The notes under the pieces: model-generated
Seen by the model: only the letters and a program-made list of their open reading frames with translations
The model's database searches: none
What the model was told of the DNA's origin: nothing
Source: UBA1181 sp045600225
GTDB lineage: Bacteria > Bacteroidota > Bacteroidia > Bacteroidales > Paludibacteraceae
Direction: 5' to 3'
NCBI GenBank assembly: GCA_045600225.1
Contig: JAZRXL010000061.1
Span: forward strand, 1-64,000
DNA length: 64,000 nucleotides
Shown: positions 26,391-34,923 of the stretch, piece by piece
Layout: each line of letters opens with the position of its first letter
Position numbering within the stretch: position 1 is the first letter of the stretch
Position numbers and translations under genes: made by a program

Positions 26391-27212
26391 TTAACAATTC
26401 AGCAACAAAAGGGATATCATGAATAAAACAGGAGCAGCAAACAAGGCACTGTCAAATCTATCCAACAAGCCTCCATGACCAGGCATAAAGTTACCAGAAT
26501 CCTTGACACCAACGTTCCTTTTCATCATCGATTCAACTAAGTCACCTAATACTCCAAAGACAAAAATCACCGCTGAAATACCAAACCATGTCAACATTGT
26601 ATACGGTACAATTGAGAATTGACAGAAGATAAAGCCACACAAAAATGCAAAAGCTAAGCCACCGGCAAATCCTTCCCAAGTCTTCTTTGGTGATATTCGT
26701 TCGAACATCTTATGCTTACCGAAACAAACACCTGCCAAATAGGCTCCCGTATCTGACGCCCAAATAATAATGAAGAAACATATAAGCAGTCTCTTTCCAA
26801 ACTCTGGATAAGATTCTACATATGTCAACAAAGAGATAGGCAAAGCAACATAAATATACCCCATCATAGTATGAGCAATATTCAACACTGCATCCCTTTG
26901 ATTTCTAAACAACTCAACTGCCATCAACACAAATAAATAAATGAAATCAATAGACAACAAGAGTTCCTCATATCCAATGAAGAATACCATAAAAGAAGTA
27001 ATGAAAAGCAATGCACCTCCAGCCACGGCCAATGGCAAATAGACAGCAACGCCCTCTTTCTTGTTTACCATCTTATAGAATTCAATCAAACCAAAGATTG
27101 TAATGAATAGGAACAAACCTCCATAAAAGAAGTCAGACTTCCATATGCATGCCAACATGATTACCACAAACAGCAATCCCGACAATGCTCTTGTCACAAA
27201 ATTTTTTAACAT
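26391..27212 (-). CDS. cdsA: Phosphatidate cytidylyltransferase
   Basis: It is 273 residues with seven or eight membrane helices. It makes CDP-diacylglycerol from phosphatidate and CTP. The C-terminal signature is visible: SPKKTWEGFAGG, then GDLVESMMKRNVGVKDSG and PGHGGLLDRFDS. It is first in the cdsA-psd-pssA phospholipid group and lies 44 bases after the giant coiled-coil gene, so it may be read through from it. Confidence 0.95.
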   Translation of the reverse strand: MLKNFVTRALSGLLFVVIMLACIWKSDFFYGGLFLFITIFGLIEFYKMVNKKEGVAVYLPLAVAGGALLFITSFMVFFIGYEELLLSIDFIYLFVLMAVELFRNQRDAVLNIAHTMMGYIYVALPISLLTYVESYPEFGKRLLICFFIIIWASDTGAYLAGVCFGKHKMFERISPKKTWEGFAGGLAFAFLCGFIFCQFSIVPYTMLTWFGISAVIFVFGVLGDLVESMMKRNVGVKDSGNFMPGHGGLLDRFDSALFAAPVLFMISLLLLNC

Positions 27213-27256
27213 ACCTTATTATTATATAGTCACTCAATTTATAATCGCAGAAAACA

Positions 27257-30200
27257 TCATGGCTCGTACTCCATTTCTGTTTTCTTCTTTTTTTTCTTCT
27301 TGTCCGACGCATCCTCAGAATCCACTGCTGGTGCCGATGACGAAGGAAGTGCAATCGTTGTTGGCACATTAATCGGAGTTCTGGAAACTGGATTAGGAGC
27401 AGATACTGGTGCCGACGATGGTACTGGCGCTGGAGCAGGTTTTACCGCTGGTTTTGCTGCCGGTTTTGGTGCCGGAGCAGGTTTTGCTGCTGGAGCCTGG
27501 GTTGGTGCCGGAGAAGGCACTGGCAATGGCACTGCCACTGGAGATTTTAAGACTGGTGCCGGAGCCACAAAAGGAGTAGGAGATGGAGTCGATACATTAT
27601 TTTCCATCTCATCAGAAGGCTTCTTCTTTTCCTTCTCTTTCTTTTTCTTCTTGTCCAATGCATCCTCAGAATCCGCCACAGGTGCCGATGACGAAGGAAG
27701 TGCAATCGTCGTTGGCACATTAATCGGAGCTCTTGATACCGGATTAGGTGCAGATACTGGAGTCGATGATGGCACTGGGGCTGGTCTTGCCGCTGGCTTT
27801 GGTGCTGGCGTAGGAGTAGACTTTTGCGCTGGTGCCGAAGTAGGCGCCGGACTAGGCACTGGCAATGGAACTGCCACTGGAGCATTAAAGACCGGTGCTG
27901 GAGCCACAAAAGGAGTAGGAGCCGGTGTTGACTCATAATCATCCAACTCATCTGCTTTTTTCTTATCCTTCTTTTTCTTCTTGTCTACCGCAAGATCTTC
28001 ATAAGAATTATCAGCCGAAGGTGATGAAGAAACAGCTGGTGTAGGAGACTCATAATCGTCATAAGAATCCTCTGCCGATTTCTTCTTCTTTTTCTTTTTA
28101 TCTGTCACTTCGTCTTCTTGGTACTCAGAAGCAGATGAAGAGTCATCTATCTCATCAGTTTCCATCAAAGCCTCTATCGCCTCATCCTTTTTCTTCTTCT
28201 TATTTTCTTTCTCCTTTTTCTTCTTCTTTCCTAAATCCTCTGCATCTTCATCTGCTTCCGTACCAGACGAATTAGAAGCAGTCGTTTGGGATGACGAAGG
28301 ACGAGCACCACGATTTGCACTCACATCATATTCCAACGAACCTCCGCCTTGTTTCATTCGCTCGGCAGCCCTTATCATTTGATCCAATCCGCCAAACGAT
28401 ACTGGATCAGAAGACATATTTCCTGTCAGCACATAAGAGTCCTCTTCATCATCAGATCCATCCGATTCGGAAAATCCTCCTAACAATACAGCATCCAAAA
28501 CACCATGGATACTATCTCTTTGAGAAGCAGAAAGAGCATAAGCGTCATTCAACGCAGACAAACTATCTTGAATTCTATTGACAACGTCATTCTCATTCTT
28601 CATAGTAATAACTGCATTCAATGAATCGGTCAATGCCTGCTCCTCTATCTTCAAGGTATCCTTTATTACCAACGAGTCAAACTGGGAAGCATCCAACTCC
28701 TCAATAATTGTACGCTTATTACCTGTATAGAATTTAATATCACCCAAAGATCCCGTTCCATCATCATTAATGACAGTAGGTTTGATCTTTGCAATGATTG
28801 ACTTTTGTCGACGATTCTTATACTTAATTTTAATCTCTCCTGTGGCCAAATACTCAAGATTCAATTGCGTAATAACAGTATCCAAATACTCTGGAACAGG
28901 ATAGAATGGCATCATTACCGCAATCGAGTCAACAACCTTATTGAAATCAGTATGACGATACTTCGTATTACCGACTAGCTTCATTACTTTCTGAGCCACC
29001 CAACGAGTAGTATCCACCATATCGTAGAACTTCTTCTTATGGAAATAACGATGGTCAAAATAGTGGACAAAGAAATCCAAGTCATATCGGAATTCAAACT
29101 TATCCCTTTCATAAATGACATCATTCAAATAACGACAATTTGGCACTTTTATTCTCTCCAAAATATGGTCTTTTTTAGCGCCCTTGCCTTTACGACCTTT
29201 TCCATCCTTCTCTAACTCCTTGATATCACGAATGTTCTGCAACTCTTGTTCCAACTCAGCGATTTGTTGTTGCAACAATACAGAGTCGATCTTAGATGAA
29301 ACCTTTATGATCGTATCCATCTCTACAGAAGAAGTATCGGAATAAGCAGAATCACCAAACAATGGGACATCCTCAAATGCGTCTTCATCATCCGGAATAT
29401 CATCACCAAAGCCTTCGATTATCTCTTTTTGTCCCTTTTTGTTCAATTTTTCCAACAATTCAGGAGGGAGGTCAGAATTATCACGAGCACCTGTCATCAT
29501 ATCGAAGTCACCATCCAACATCATCAAAGAGTCCTTCTCCGATTGTTCCTGCATTGCCAGTCTCTCTTCCTTAAACTTCTTAAGCATCTTCTTTTGCTTA
29601 GTGGTCAAATCGAGAGTACTATCCGCTGCATCTTCTTTCGCATAGCGCAAACGCTCCTGTTCCTCTATCTTGGCAAACTTCAAGGAGTCTTTACGAAGCT
29701 GACGTTCATATTTTTCTTGCGCCTTATCCTTCTTATCTTGCTCCTTCTCGACTGCTTTTCTCTGTTTTTCTTTATCACCAACAATCTTCTTGGCCAATTT
29801 TAGCGTCTCTTTTTCAACCGTCTCGCGTTCTTTTTGAATACGATCCTTTTCCTTTTGATCAACATTCCTTTCTGCCTCCAATTTTTCTTGTAGAGCCTTC
29901 AATTCAGCCTGGCGTTTTTTATATGCTTGTAAACGAGCCTCTGATTCCTTCTCCAACTGCTGACGTTCTTTCAGTCTCTGCTGAGACTCCGCCTTCTTCT
30001 CCATCTGGCGTTCCATCATCTCTTTCTTCTTCTCTCGAAGAGCCATAGTTCTCTCCTTTTCAGCCTCTTTTCTAGCAGCCTCTTTTTCTCTTTGCACTTG
30101 ACGAGCAGCAATTTGCTTTTGTTTCTCTTCTTGGCGTTTTGCCTTTAAACGATTAGCAATATCTTGCTCTTTTGTTTTCAATTGCTCATTTCTCTGTTGC

Positions 30201-31597
30201 TCTCTCTCTTTCAACTGTGCTAAATAAGCACGCTTACGAGCCTCCGCCTCTTGCATTTGTTTCTTCCGCTGAAGTTCAGCTACACGTTGAGCCTCTCTTC
30301 TTTCTTTCTCTTTCTCTTTTTGCAAGCGAAGTTTTTCTTGCTGAGCAATGCGTTGTTCTTGTTCACGTTGCAAACGCTCCTTTTGAGCGGCAACCTGTTG
30401 TTCATGTCTCTCTTGTTGGGCTGCCATACGAGCTTGAGCTGCCTCAATTCTCTTCTGAGCAGCCTCTGCCCTAAGTTGAGCCTGCTGCTGACGTTGTTCT
30501 TGCAACTCTTGTTGGCGTTGAGCAGCGGCTTCACGATCACGCTGTCTTTTCTCCATTTCCTGCTGGCGTCTCAGTGCCGCAGCCTCTTGATTTCTTTGCA
30601 ATTCAGCTTCGTATTCACTCTTTCTTCGAGCCTCTTCTTCGCGCTGTTTTTGTCTCAATTCATCTTGTTCAGCCTTCTTTTGAGCCCAAAGTTGTTGTTC
30701 TCTAAGCTGTTGCTCCTTATCACGTTTTGCTTGCGCTTCTCGAGCCTCTCGCTGTTTTGCAATAACTGCCTCGTATTCTTTCTGACGACGAAGATTTTCC
30801 TGTTTTTCTTTCTCGCGAGCCGCCTCTATCTCTGCTTTCTTTTTGTTCCAAAGATCAGTATACTGGCTCTTCATCTCCTCTTCCTGACGGATTCTAATCT
30901 CTCTAGCTTGGCGCTCCAATTCTACAGCCTTCAAATATTCCTGCATTCGCAGTTCACGTTCTGCAGCCTCTTGCTCCTGTTGCGTCTTCAACGCCGCCTT
31001 TTGTTCCTCCCAAGCCTTCTTTTGAGTCTCCTTCATCTCCAACTCCTTCTGTCGGCGCACCTCTCTCTGCAACTTTTCACGCTCTGCAGCCTCGACATAT
31101 TGTTGTTGACGTTTTTGACGATCCACCTCATCCTGACGCTGTCTTGCATCCAACTCTTTCTGCTTGGCAGCCCATCTTTCTTTATCAATTTGTTTCAATT
31201 CAGCCTCTCGGCGCAATCTCAGCTCTCGTGCCTGACGCTCTTGCTCCAAAATCTGCTCGTATTCTTTTAATTTCTTTGCTTGATCTGCCCTTTCCTGTTG
31301 TTTCTTTGCCTCCGCCGCTTTCTTTTGTTGTTCCCACAACTCACGCTCTTTCTGTTTGCGAAGTTCTTCCCTCTGTCTTATCTTTTCTGCTTCATCATCT
31401 GCTCTTTGTGCAGCAGCCTTCTTCTCTCCATATTCTGCTTTTGCAGCTTCCGTCTCCGCCTGCTTTCGACCCTTCAACTGCTCTGCCTTCAATCTCTGCT
31501 CCTCCCTGTAACGGTCAATATCCGTTTGAGCGAACATCATCTGAGTCGCAAAAAGTTGAAAAATGAAAAATATGAATAGAAGTCGCTTCAAAATCAA
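27257..31597 (-). CDS. Giant exported coiled-coil protein with Pro/Ala-rich repeats
   Basis: It is 1,446 residues. A signal peptide (MILKRLLFIFFIFQLFATQM, cut after about residue 24) is followed by residues about 25-690 of almost pure Glu/Lys/Arg/Gln/Ala coiled coil. An acidic region comes next, then a folded section (about 810-970: YERDKFEFRYDLDFFVHYFD, MVDTTRWVAQKVMKLVGNTKY). After about residue 1100 it is low complexity, with several KKKKK clusters and Pro/Ala-rich stretches. A 351-base unit is duplicated in the tail. It may be a periplasmic or surface scaffold. I do not recognise a family for the folded section. Its own promoter lies just upstream. Confidence 0.8.
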   Translation of the reverse strand: MILKRLLFIFFIFQLFATQMMFAQTDIDRYREEQRLKAEQLKGRKQAETEAAKAEYGEKKAAAQRADDEAEKIRQREELRKQKERELWEQQKKAAEAKKQQERADQAKKLKEYEQILEQERQARELRLRREAELKQIDKERWAAKQKELDARQRQDEVDRQKRQQQYVEAAEREKLQREVRRQKELEMKETQKKAWEEQKAALKTQQEQEAAERELRMQEYLKAVELERQAREIRIRQEEEMKSQYTDLWNKKKAEIEAAREKEKQENLRRQKEYEAVIAKQREAREAQAKRDKEQQLREQQLWAQKKAEQDELRQKQREEEARRKSEYEAELQRNQEAAALRRQQEMEKRQRDREAAAQRQQELQEQRQQQAQLRAEAAQKRIEAAQARMAAQQERHEQQVAAQKERLQREQEQRIAQQEKLRLQKEKEKERREAQRVAELQRKKQMQEAEARKRAYLAQLKEREQQRNEQLKTKEQDIANRLKAKRQEEKQKQIAARQVQREKEAARKEAEKERTMALREKKKEMMERQMEKKAESQQRLKERQQLEKESEARLQAYKKRQAELKALQEKLEAERNVDQKEKDRIQKERETVEKETLKLAKKIVGDKEKQRKAVEKEQDKKDKAQEKYERQLRKDSLKFAKIEEQERLRYAKEDAADSTLDLTTKQKKMLKKFKEERLAMQEQSEKDSLMMLDGDFDMMTGARDNSDLPPELLEKLNKKGQKEIIEGFGDDIPDDEDAFEDVPLFGDSAYSDTSSVEMDTIIKVSSKIDSVLLQQQIAELEQELQNIRDIKELEKDGKGRKGKGAKKDHILERIKVPNCRYLNDVIYERDKFEFRYDLDFFVHYFDHRYFHKKKFYDMVDTTRWVAQKVMKLVGNTKYRHTDFNKVVDSIAVMMPFYPVPEYLDTVITQLNLEYLATGEIKIKYKNRRQKSIIAKIKPTVINDDGTGSLGDIKFYTGNKRTIIEELDASQFDSLVIKDTLKIEEQALTDSLNAVITMKNENDVVNRIQDSLSALNDAYALSASQRDSIHGVLDAVLLGGFSESDGSDDEEDSYVLTGNMSSDPVSFGGLDQMIRAAERMKQGGGSLEYDVSANRGARPSSSQTTASNSSGTEADEDAEDLGKKKKKEKENKKKKKDEAIEALMETDEIDDSSSASEYQEDEVTDKKKKKKKSAEDSYDDYESPTPAVSSSPSADNSYEDLAVDKKKKKDKKKADELDDYESTPAPTPFVAPAPVFNAPVAVPLPVPSPAPTSAPAQKSTPTPAPKPAARPAPVPSSTPVSAPNPVSRAPINVPTTIALPSSSAPVADSEDALDKKKKKEKEKKKPSDEMENNVSTPSPTPFVAPAPVLKSPVAVPLPVPSPAPTQAPAAKPAPAPKPAAKPAVKPAPAPVPSSAPVSAPNPVSRTPINVPTTIALPSSSAPAVDSEDASDKKKKKKKTEMEYEP
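27309..28010 (-). repeat. 117-residue tandem duplication in the giant protein gene
   Basis: The unit starting GCATCCTCAGAATCC at 27309 recurs at 27660, a 351-base (117-codon) period with few changes, including the KKKKK, Pro/Ala and PINVPTTIALPSSSAP segments. A partial third copy is suggested upstream in the gene. In-frame periodicity means the protein length could vary by slippage or recombination. Confidence 0.75.
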
Positions 31598-31666
31598 ATT
31601 CTTTTTTTGTTAAACCGAGTCCTTGATTTTTATTATACTTCGTATAAAACCAAAGTTTCGGAAATA

Positions 31667-31697
31667 CAAAGATAGAAAAATCAAATGAATATGGCAA
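31667..31697 (-). promoter_or_regulatory. Promoter of the giant coiled-coil gene
   Basis: TATCTTTG (31667-31674, minus strand) is the -7 box and TTG (31695-31697) the -33 element, 20 bases apart. The leader would be about 65 bases. Confidence 0.6.
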
Positions 31698-31751
31698 TTA
31701 AAAGCACGAAAAACAAACAGGCAAGCAAACCATTAAAAACCAAATACTTAA

Positions 31752-32462
31752 TCACAAAACCGGTGAATATTTTTTAATTTCTTTCTCAAATTCAGCTTCT
31801 CTACCATTCGTATGGAGATTTACCAACGCATGGAATCTCCTACCATGATTCGGTTCTTTCGTGTGACACAATTCGTGAATTATAACAAAATCGATCAAAT
31901 GTTCAGGCAACAGCAACAACATCGAAGACAGATGGATAGACCCTGACGTAGAACAACTTCCCCATCTTGTTTTCATATTTCTGATTTTACATTCCTGATA
32001 GGTCAACTGACATTTTTCAGACATCTGTTTCAGTCTTTCCGGCAAAACAATTTTCGCTTCTATCACCAAAGCATTATATATGATATTTTTTACGATGGAT
32101 TGGGATTTTTTTGAATACAAATCTTCTTTTTCCGGGCACCTTATCATCAACTGTTTTTCTTTCCGATTTAAGCTACCGACAAACTTTTCTCCAGAATAAA
32201 ATTGAAACTTCACATCAAACGAAAAGGAAGAAAAAGGATACTCCGGACCATAGTTTTTTTCCTTATGAACTGATTTTTCAAGCACACTACTCACCCACTC
32301 TCTGTTTTTTTCCAAAATAGAAATTGCAACGTTCAGACTTCCTCCTAATGGAACTTGCAGAATCACACTCCCTCCTGAGATCTTCACACCATATCTCCTA
32401 ATTCGTCCATTCGAACGAACCTCCACCTCTCCAAATTCATGATCTACCCAATTCGAATCCAT
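31752..32462 (-). CDS. YgjP-like zinc metallopeptidase
   Basis: It is 236 residues from the chosen ATG; several in-frame ATG codons lie upstream, but a -7-like box near 32480 and the conserved N-terminus (EFGEVEVRSNGRIRRYGVKI) argue for a start at 32462-32480. The metallopeptidase motif FVIIHELCHTKEPNH (HExxH) and a later RRFHALV fit the DUF45/YgjP group. The middle region has KTRWGSCS, a family mark. Members are thought to be cytoplasmic zinc peptidases of unknown substrate. It is divergent from tRNA-Phe. Confidence 0.88.
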   Translation of the reverse strand: MDSNWVDHEFGEVEVRSNGRIRRYGVKISGGSVILQVPLGGSLNVAISILEKNREWVSSVLEKSVHKEKNYGPEYPFSSFSFDVKFQFYSGEKFVGSLNRKEKQLMIRCPEKEDLYSKKSQSIVKNIIYNALVIEAKIVLPERLKQMSEKCQLTYQECKIRNMKTRWGSCSTSGSIHLSSMLLLLPEHLIDFVIIHELCHTKEPNHGRRFHALVNLHTNGREAEFEKEIKKYSPVL

Positions 32463-32601
32463 AAGCATTCTATAAACCATTGCAAATATGCGAAAAAACA
32501 ATGTACTCCGAAAAAAAATTATTACCCAAACACTTTTTTTGAAAAAAAATTTGTCAGTTCGTTTTTTTTGTCTACTTTTGCATCCGCAAACGAGAAACAA
32601 C

Positions 32602-32674
32602 GGTACCATAGCTCAGTTGGTAGAGCAAAGGACTGAAAATCCTTGTGTCCCCGGTTCGATTCCTGGTGGTACCA
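32602..32674 (+). tRNA. tRNA-Phe (anticodon GAA)
   Basis: It folds as acceptor GGTACCA/TGGTACC, D arm GCTC-AGTTGGTA-GAGC, anticodon stem AAGGA/TCCTT with loop CTGAAAA, and T arm CCCGG-TTCGATT-CCTGG (one mismatch), with discriminator A; 73 bases. The anticodon GAA reads UUC/UUU. CCA is not encoded. Confidence 0.95.
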
Positions 32675-32679
32675 CAGAA

Positions 32680-32711
32680 GAGAGTCAAAGAAATTTGACT
32701 CTCTTTTTTTT
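32680..32711 (+). terminator. Terminator of tRNA-Phe
   Basis: GAGAGTCAAA (32680-32689) pairs with TTTGACTCTC (32694-32703) and is followed by about eight T. It lies 5 bases after the tRNA. Confidence 0.9.
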
Positions 32712-32756
32712 GTAGAGTATCAACAATTTATCATACAACAAAAGAACAAAGAAAGT

Positions 32757-32788
32757 CTTGTCCAAAAAACAGAAATAGACTATATTTG
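32757..32788 (+). promoter_or_regulatory. Promoter of rpoN
   Basis: CTTG (32757-32760) as -33 and TATATTTG (32781-32788) as -7 are 20 bases apart. This places the transcript start after a longer in-frame ATG at 32643 and supports the rpoN start at 32808. Confidence 0.65.
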
Positions 32789-32807
32789 CAAGCATAGAGA
32801 TTATACC

Positions 32808-34259
32808 ATGCTTCAACAAAAACTACAACAGAAACAACAGCAAAAGTTGTCCCCGCTTCAAATCCAAACCATCAAGATGCTGGAGATTCCAACCATTGAA
32901 CTAGAGGAAAGGATTAAGCAGGAACTTGAATCTAACCCGGCGCTAGAAGAGGGCGAGGAGGAACTCAAGGAAGACTCTGTTGAGAAATTGAAGGAGGAGG
33001 AAGACTACAACACGGAAGAAAACGAGGATTTCTCACTCGACGACTACCGAAATGAAGATGATATTCCCGATTATAAACTATACCAATCTTACGCTAACAA
33101 CGACAACAAAGAGGATATCAGCATAGAGAGTTCCACCTCTCTCCACGATTTCCTTGAAGATCAGTTGCACTTACGCAACGTTTCCGAACAAATGCGCATT
33201 TTAGCAGAGTATGTGATAGGAAACATCGACCAAGACGGATACTTACGAAGAAGCGTAGAATCGATGGTGGACGACTACTCCTTCCAATCAGGAAAAATGA
33301 TTTCCGACGACGCAATGAAAGAGGCTGTAGAGATTGTTCAATCATTTGAACCTGCAGGTATTGCATCCTTAACCGTCCAAGAATGTCTTATCAGACAACT
33401 AGAGAAAAAGACTCAAACAGAGTCTATCATCAATGCAACAAAAGTCTTAAAAAGCGATTTCGACAACTTTATACAAAAAAGATTTAAGCAGATAGAGTCC
33501 AAAACAGGTCTCTCTCAAAGCGAAATCAAAAACGCCATTGACGAGATTACAAAACTTAATCCCAAACCTGGCAGTAGTTGGGAATCAGAAATCGTAACAA
33601 ATAGCGTCCAGCTTATCCCAGATTTCTTATTGGAGAACGAAGATGGGAACCTAACCCTCACCCTAAACGACGAGAATGTTCCTCCTTTGCGCGTTAATCG
33701 TGACTATGCAGAGATGTTCGACAACTACACCAACGACAAGGACAAGAATCGAGAGAAAAGAGATGCTATCCTTTTCATCAAACAAAAATTAGATGCGGCA
33801 AAATGGTTTATCGACTCAGTAAAACAGAGACAAGAGACGCTTACCAAGACATTAACCGCTATAATTGAGAAACAACACGACTTCTTTATAGATGGAGACG
33901 AAACAAAACTCAAACCTTTGATTTTAAAAGACATATCAGACATAACAGGTTATGACATCTCCACTATTTCAAGAGTATGTAATAGCAAATACATACAAAC
34001 TGAATTTGGTGTATTTCCAGTCAAATACTTCTTCTCTGAAAGTATGCAAACAAATGACGGAGAAGAAGTATCCAGCAACGAGATAAAAGCCATCTTAGAA
34101 GAAACTCTAAAAGGCGAAGACAAAGGCAATCCATTAACTGATGATAAATTGACAGAAGTGCTAAAAGAAAAAGGTTATAACATTGCCAGAAGAACTGTCG
34201 CAAAATACAGAGAACAACTTGGGTTCCCTGTAGCAAGATTAAGAAAAGAGATTCAGTAA
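32808..34259 (+). CDS. rpoN: RNA polymerase sigma-54 factor
   Basis: It is 483 residues from MLQQKLQQKQQQKLSPLQIQ, the typical Gln-rich sigma-54 N-terminus (activator-interacting region I). An acidic region II follows (EEGEEELKEDS). The core-binding and DNA-binding regions come next, and the RpoN box is visible near the C-terminus as ARRTVAKYRE. Sigma-54 recognises -24/-12 promoters and needs an AAA+ activator; none is encoded in this window. A PAP2-like gene follows after 7 bases and is probably co-transcribed. Confidence 0.96.
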   Translation: MLQQKLQQKQQQKLSPLQIQTIKMLEIPTIELEERIKQELESNPALEEGEEELKEDSVEKLKEEEDYNTEENEDFSLDDYRNEDDIPDYKLYQSYANNDNKEDISIESSTSLHDFLEDQLHLRNVSEQMRILAEYVIGNIDQDGYLRRSVESMVDDYSFQSGKMISDDAMKEAVEIVQSFEPAGIASLTVQECLIRQLEKKTQTESIINATKVLKSDFDNFIQKRFKQIESKTGLSQSEIKNAIDEITKLNPKPGSSWESEIVTNSVQLIPDFLLENEDGNLTLTLNDENVPPLRVNRDYAEMFDNYTNDKDKNREKRDAILFIKQKLDAAKWFIDSVKQRQETLTKTLTAIIEKQHDFFIDGDETKLKPLILKDISDITGYDISTISRVCNSKYIQTEFGVFPVKYFFSESMQTNDGEEVSSNEIKAILEETLKGEDKGNPLTDDKLTEVLKEKGYNIARRTVAKYREQLGFPVARLRKEIQ

Positions 34260-34266
34260 TTACTTT

Positions 34267-34923
34267 ATGGAAAGCAGACTTAACACTATCGCGAAAGTTA
34301 TATCTTTCGTTCTATTTCCCCTATTTATGCCTTTATACGGCTTAATATTGCTATTATCACTTAACTACTTTTCGTTCTACCCCAAAACCTATGTTTATAG
34401 CTATTATTCGATTTTAGTGATCCTAACAATCGCAACTCCCATGATCATATTTTGGCTCTACTCCAAAATGTCTGTCATATCAGACATTCAAATGAGAGAA
34501 AAGGAAGATAGAGTTATGCCTTATGCGACAACAAGCCTATTCTTCTTATTTACAGCACTTTTCTTTTACAGAATGGCCATGCCTCCATTTGTAGTTTACA
34601 TAATAATAGGGATGTCAATAGCAACGCTAATAAATGCCATTGTAACTATATGGTGGAAAATCAGTGCACATATGACAGGGATTGGGGGACTTATTGGCGG
34701 AATCTACATTGTAGGTATAGCCACACATACTAACACTTCCACTGCAATCGCCATCGCATTCTTGTGTGCCGGACTCATAGCAAGTGCCCGACTACAATTA
34801 AACAAACACACGCCACTTCAACTCCTCGCCGGTTTTGCAAATGGTTGGGCAACCATAACCATCGCCTCGGCAATTAACTGGGCTCCTTTTCTCAAATGGG
34901 GAATTAATATGATTTCTCTTTAA
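34267..34923 (+). CDS. PAP2-like membrane phosphatase family protein
   Basis: It is 218 residues with about six membrane helices. WKISAHMTGIGGLIGG and ARLQLNKHTPLQLLAGFANG correspond to the KxxxHxxG and SRxxxxxHxxxD-type motifs of the PAP2 superfamily, with Ala-Arg in place of Ser-Arg and Gln near the usual Asp position. It may dephosphorylate a lipid phosphate, but the changed motif makes activity uncertain. It is co-directional with rpoN and overlaps by 20 bases the convergent AddB-like gene. Confidence 0.7.
   Translation: MESRLNTIAKVISFVLFPLFMPLYGLILLLSLNYFSFYPKTYVYSYYSILVILTIATPMIIFWLYSKMSVISDIQMREKEDRVMPYATTSLFFLFTALFFYRMAMPPFVVYIIIGMSIATLINAIVTIWWKISAHMTGIGGLIGGIYIVGIATHTNTSTAIAIAFLCAGLIASARLQLNKHTPLQLLAGFANGWATITIASAINWAPFLKWGINMISL

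Noticed and set aside
27300..27938. Gly/Ala/Thr-rich open frame on the plus strand
   Set aside because: It is the antisense image of the Pro/Ala repeats of the giant protein and shows no start signal.
30251..31270. Leu/Phe-rich open frame on the plus strand that looks like a membrane protein
   Set aside because: It is antisense to the coiled-coil region; Glu and Lys codons read backwards give Leu and Phe, so hydrophobicity is an artefact.
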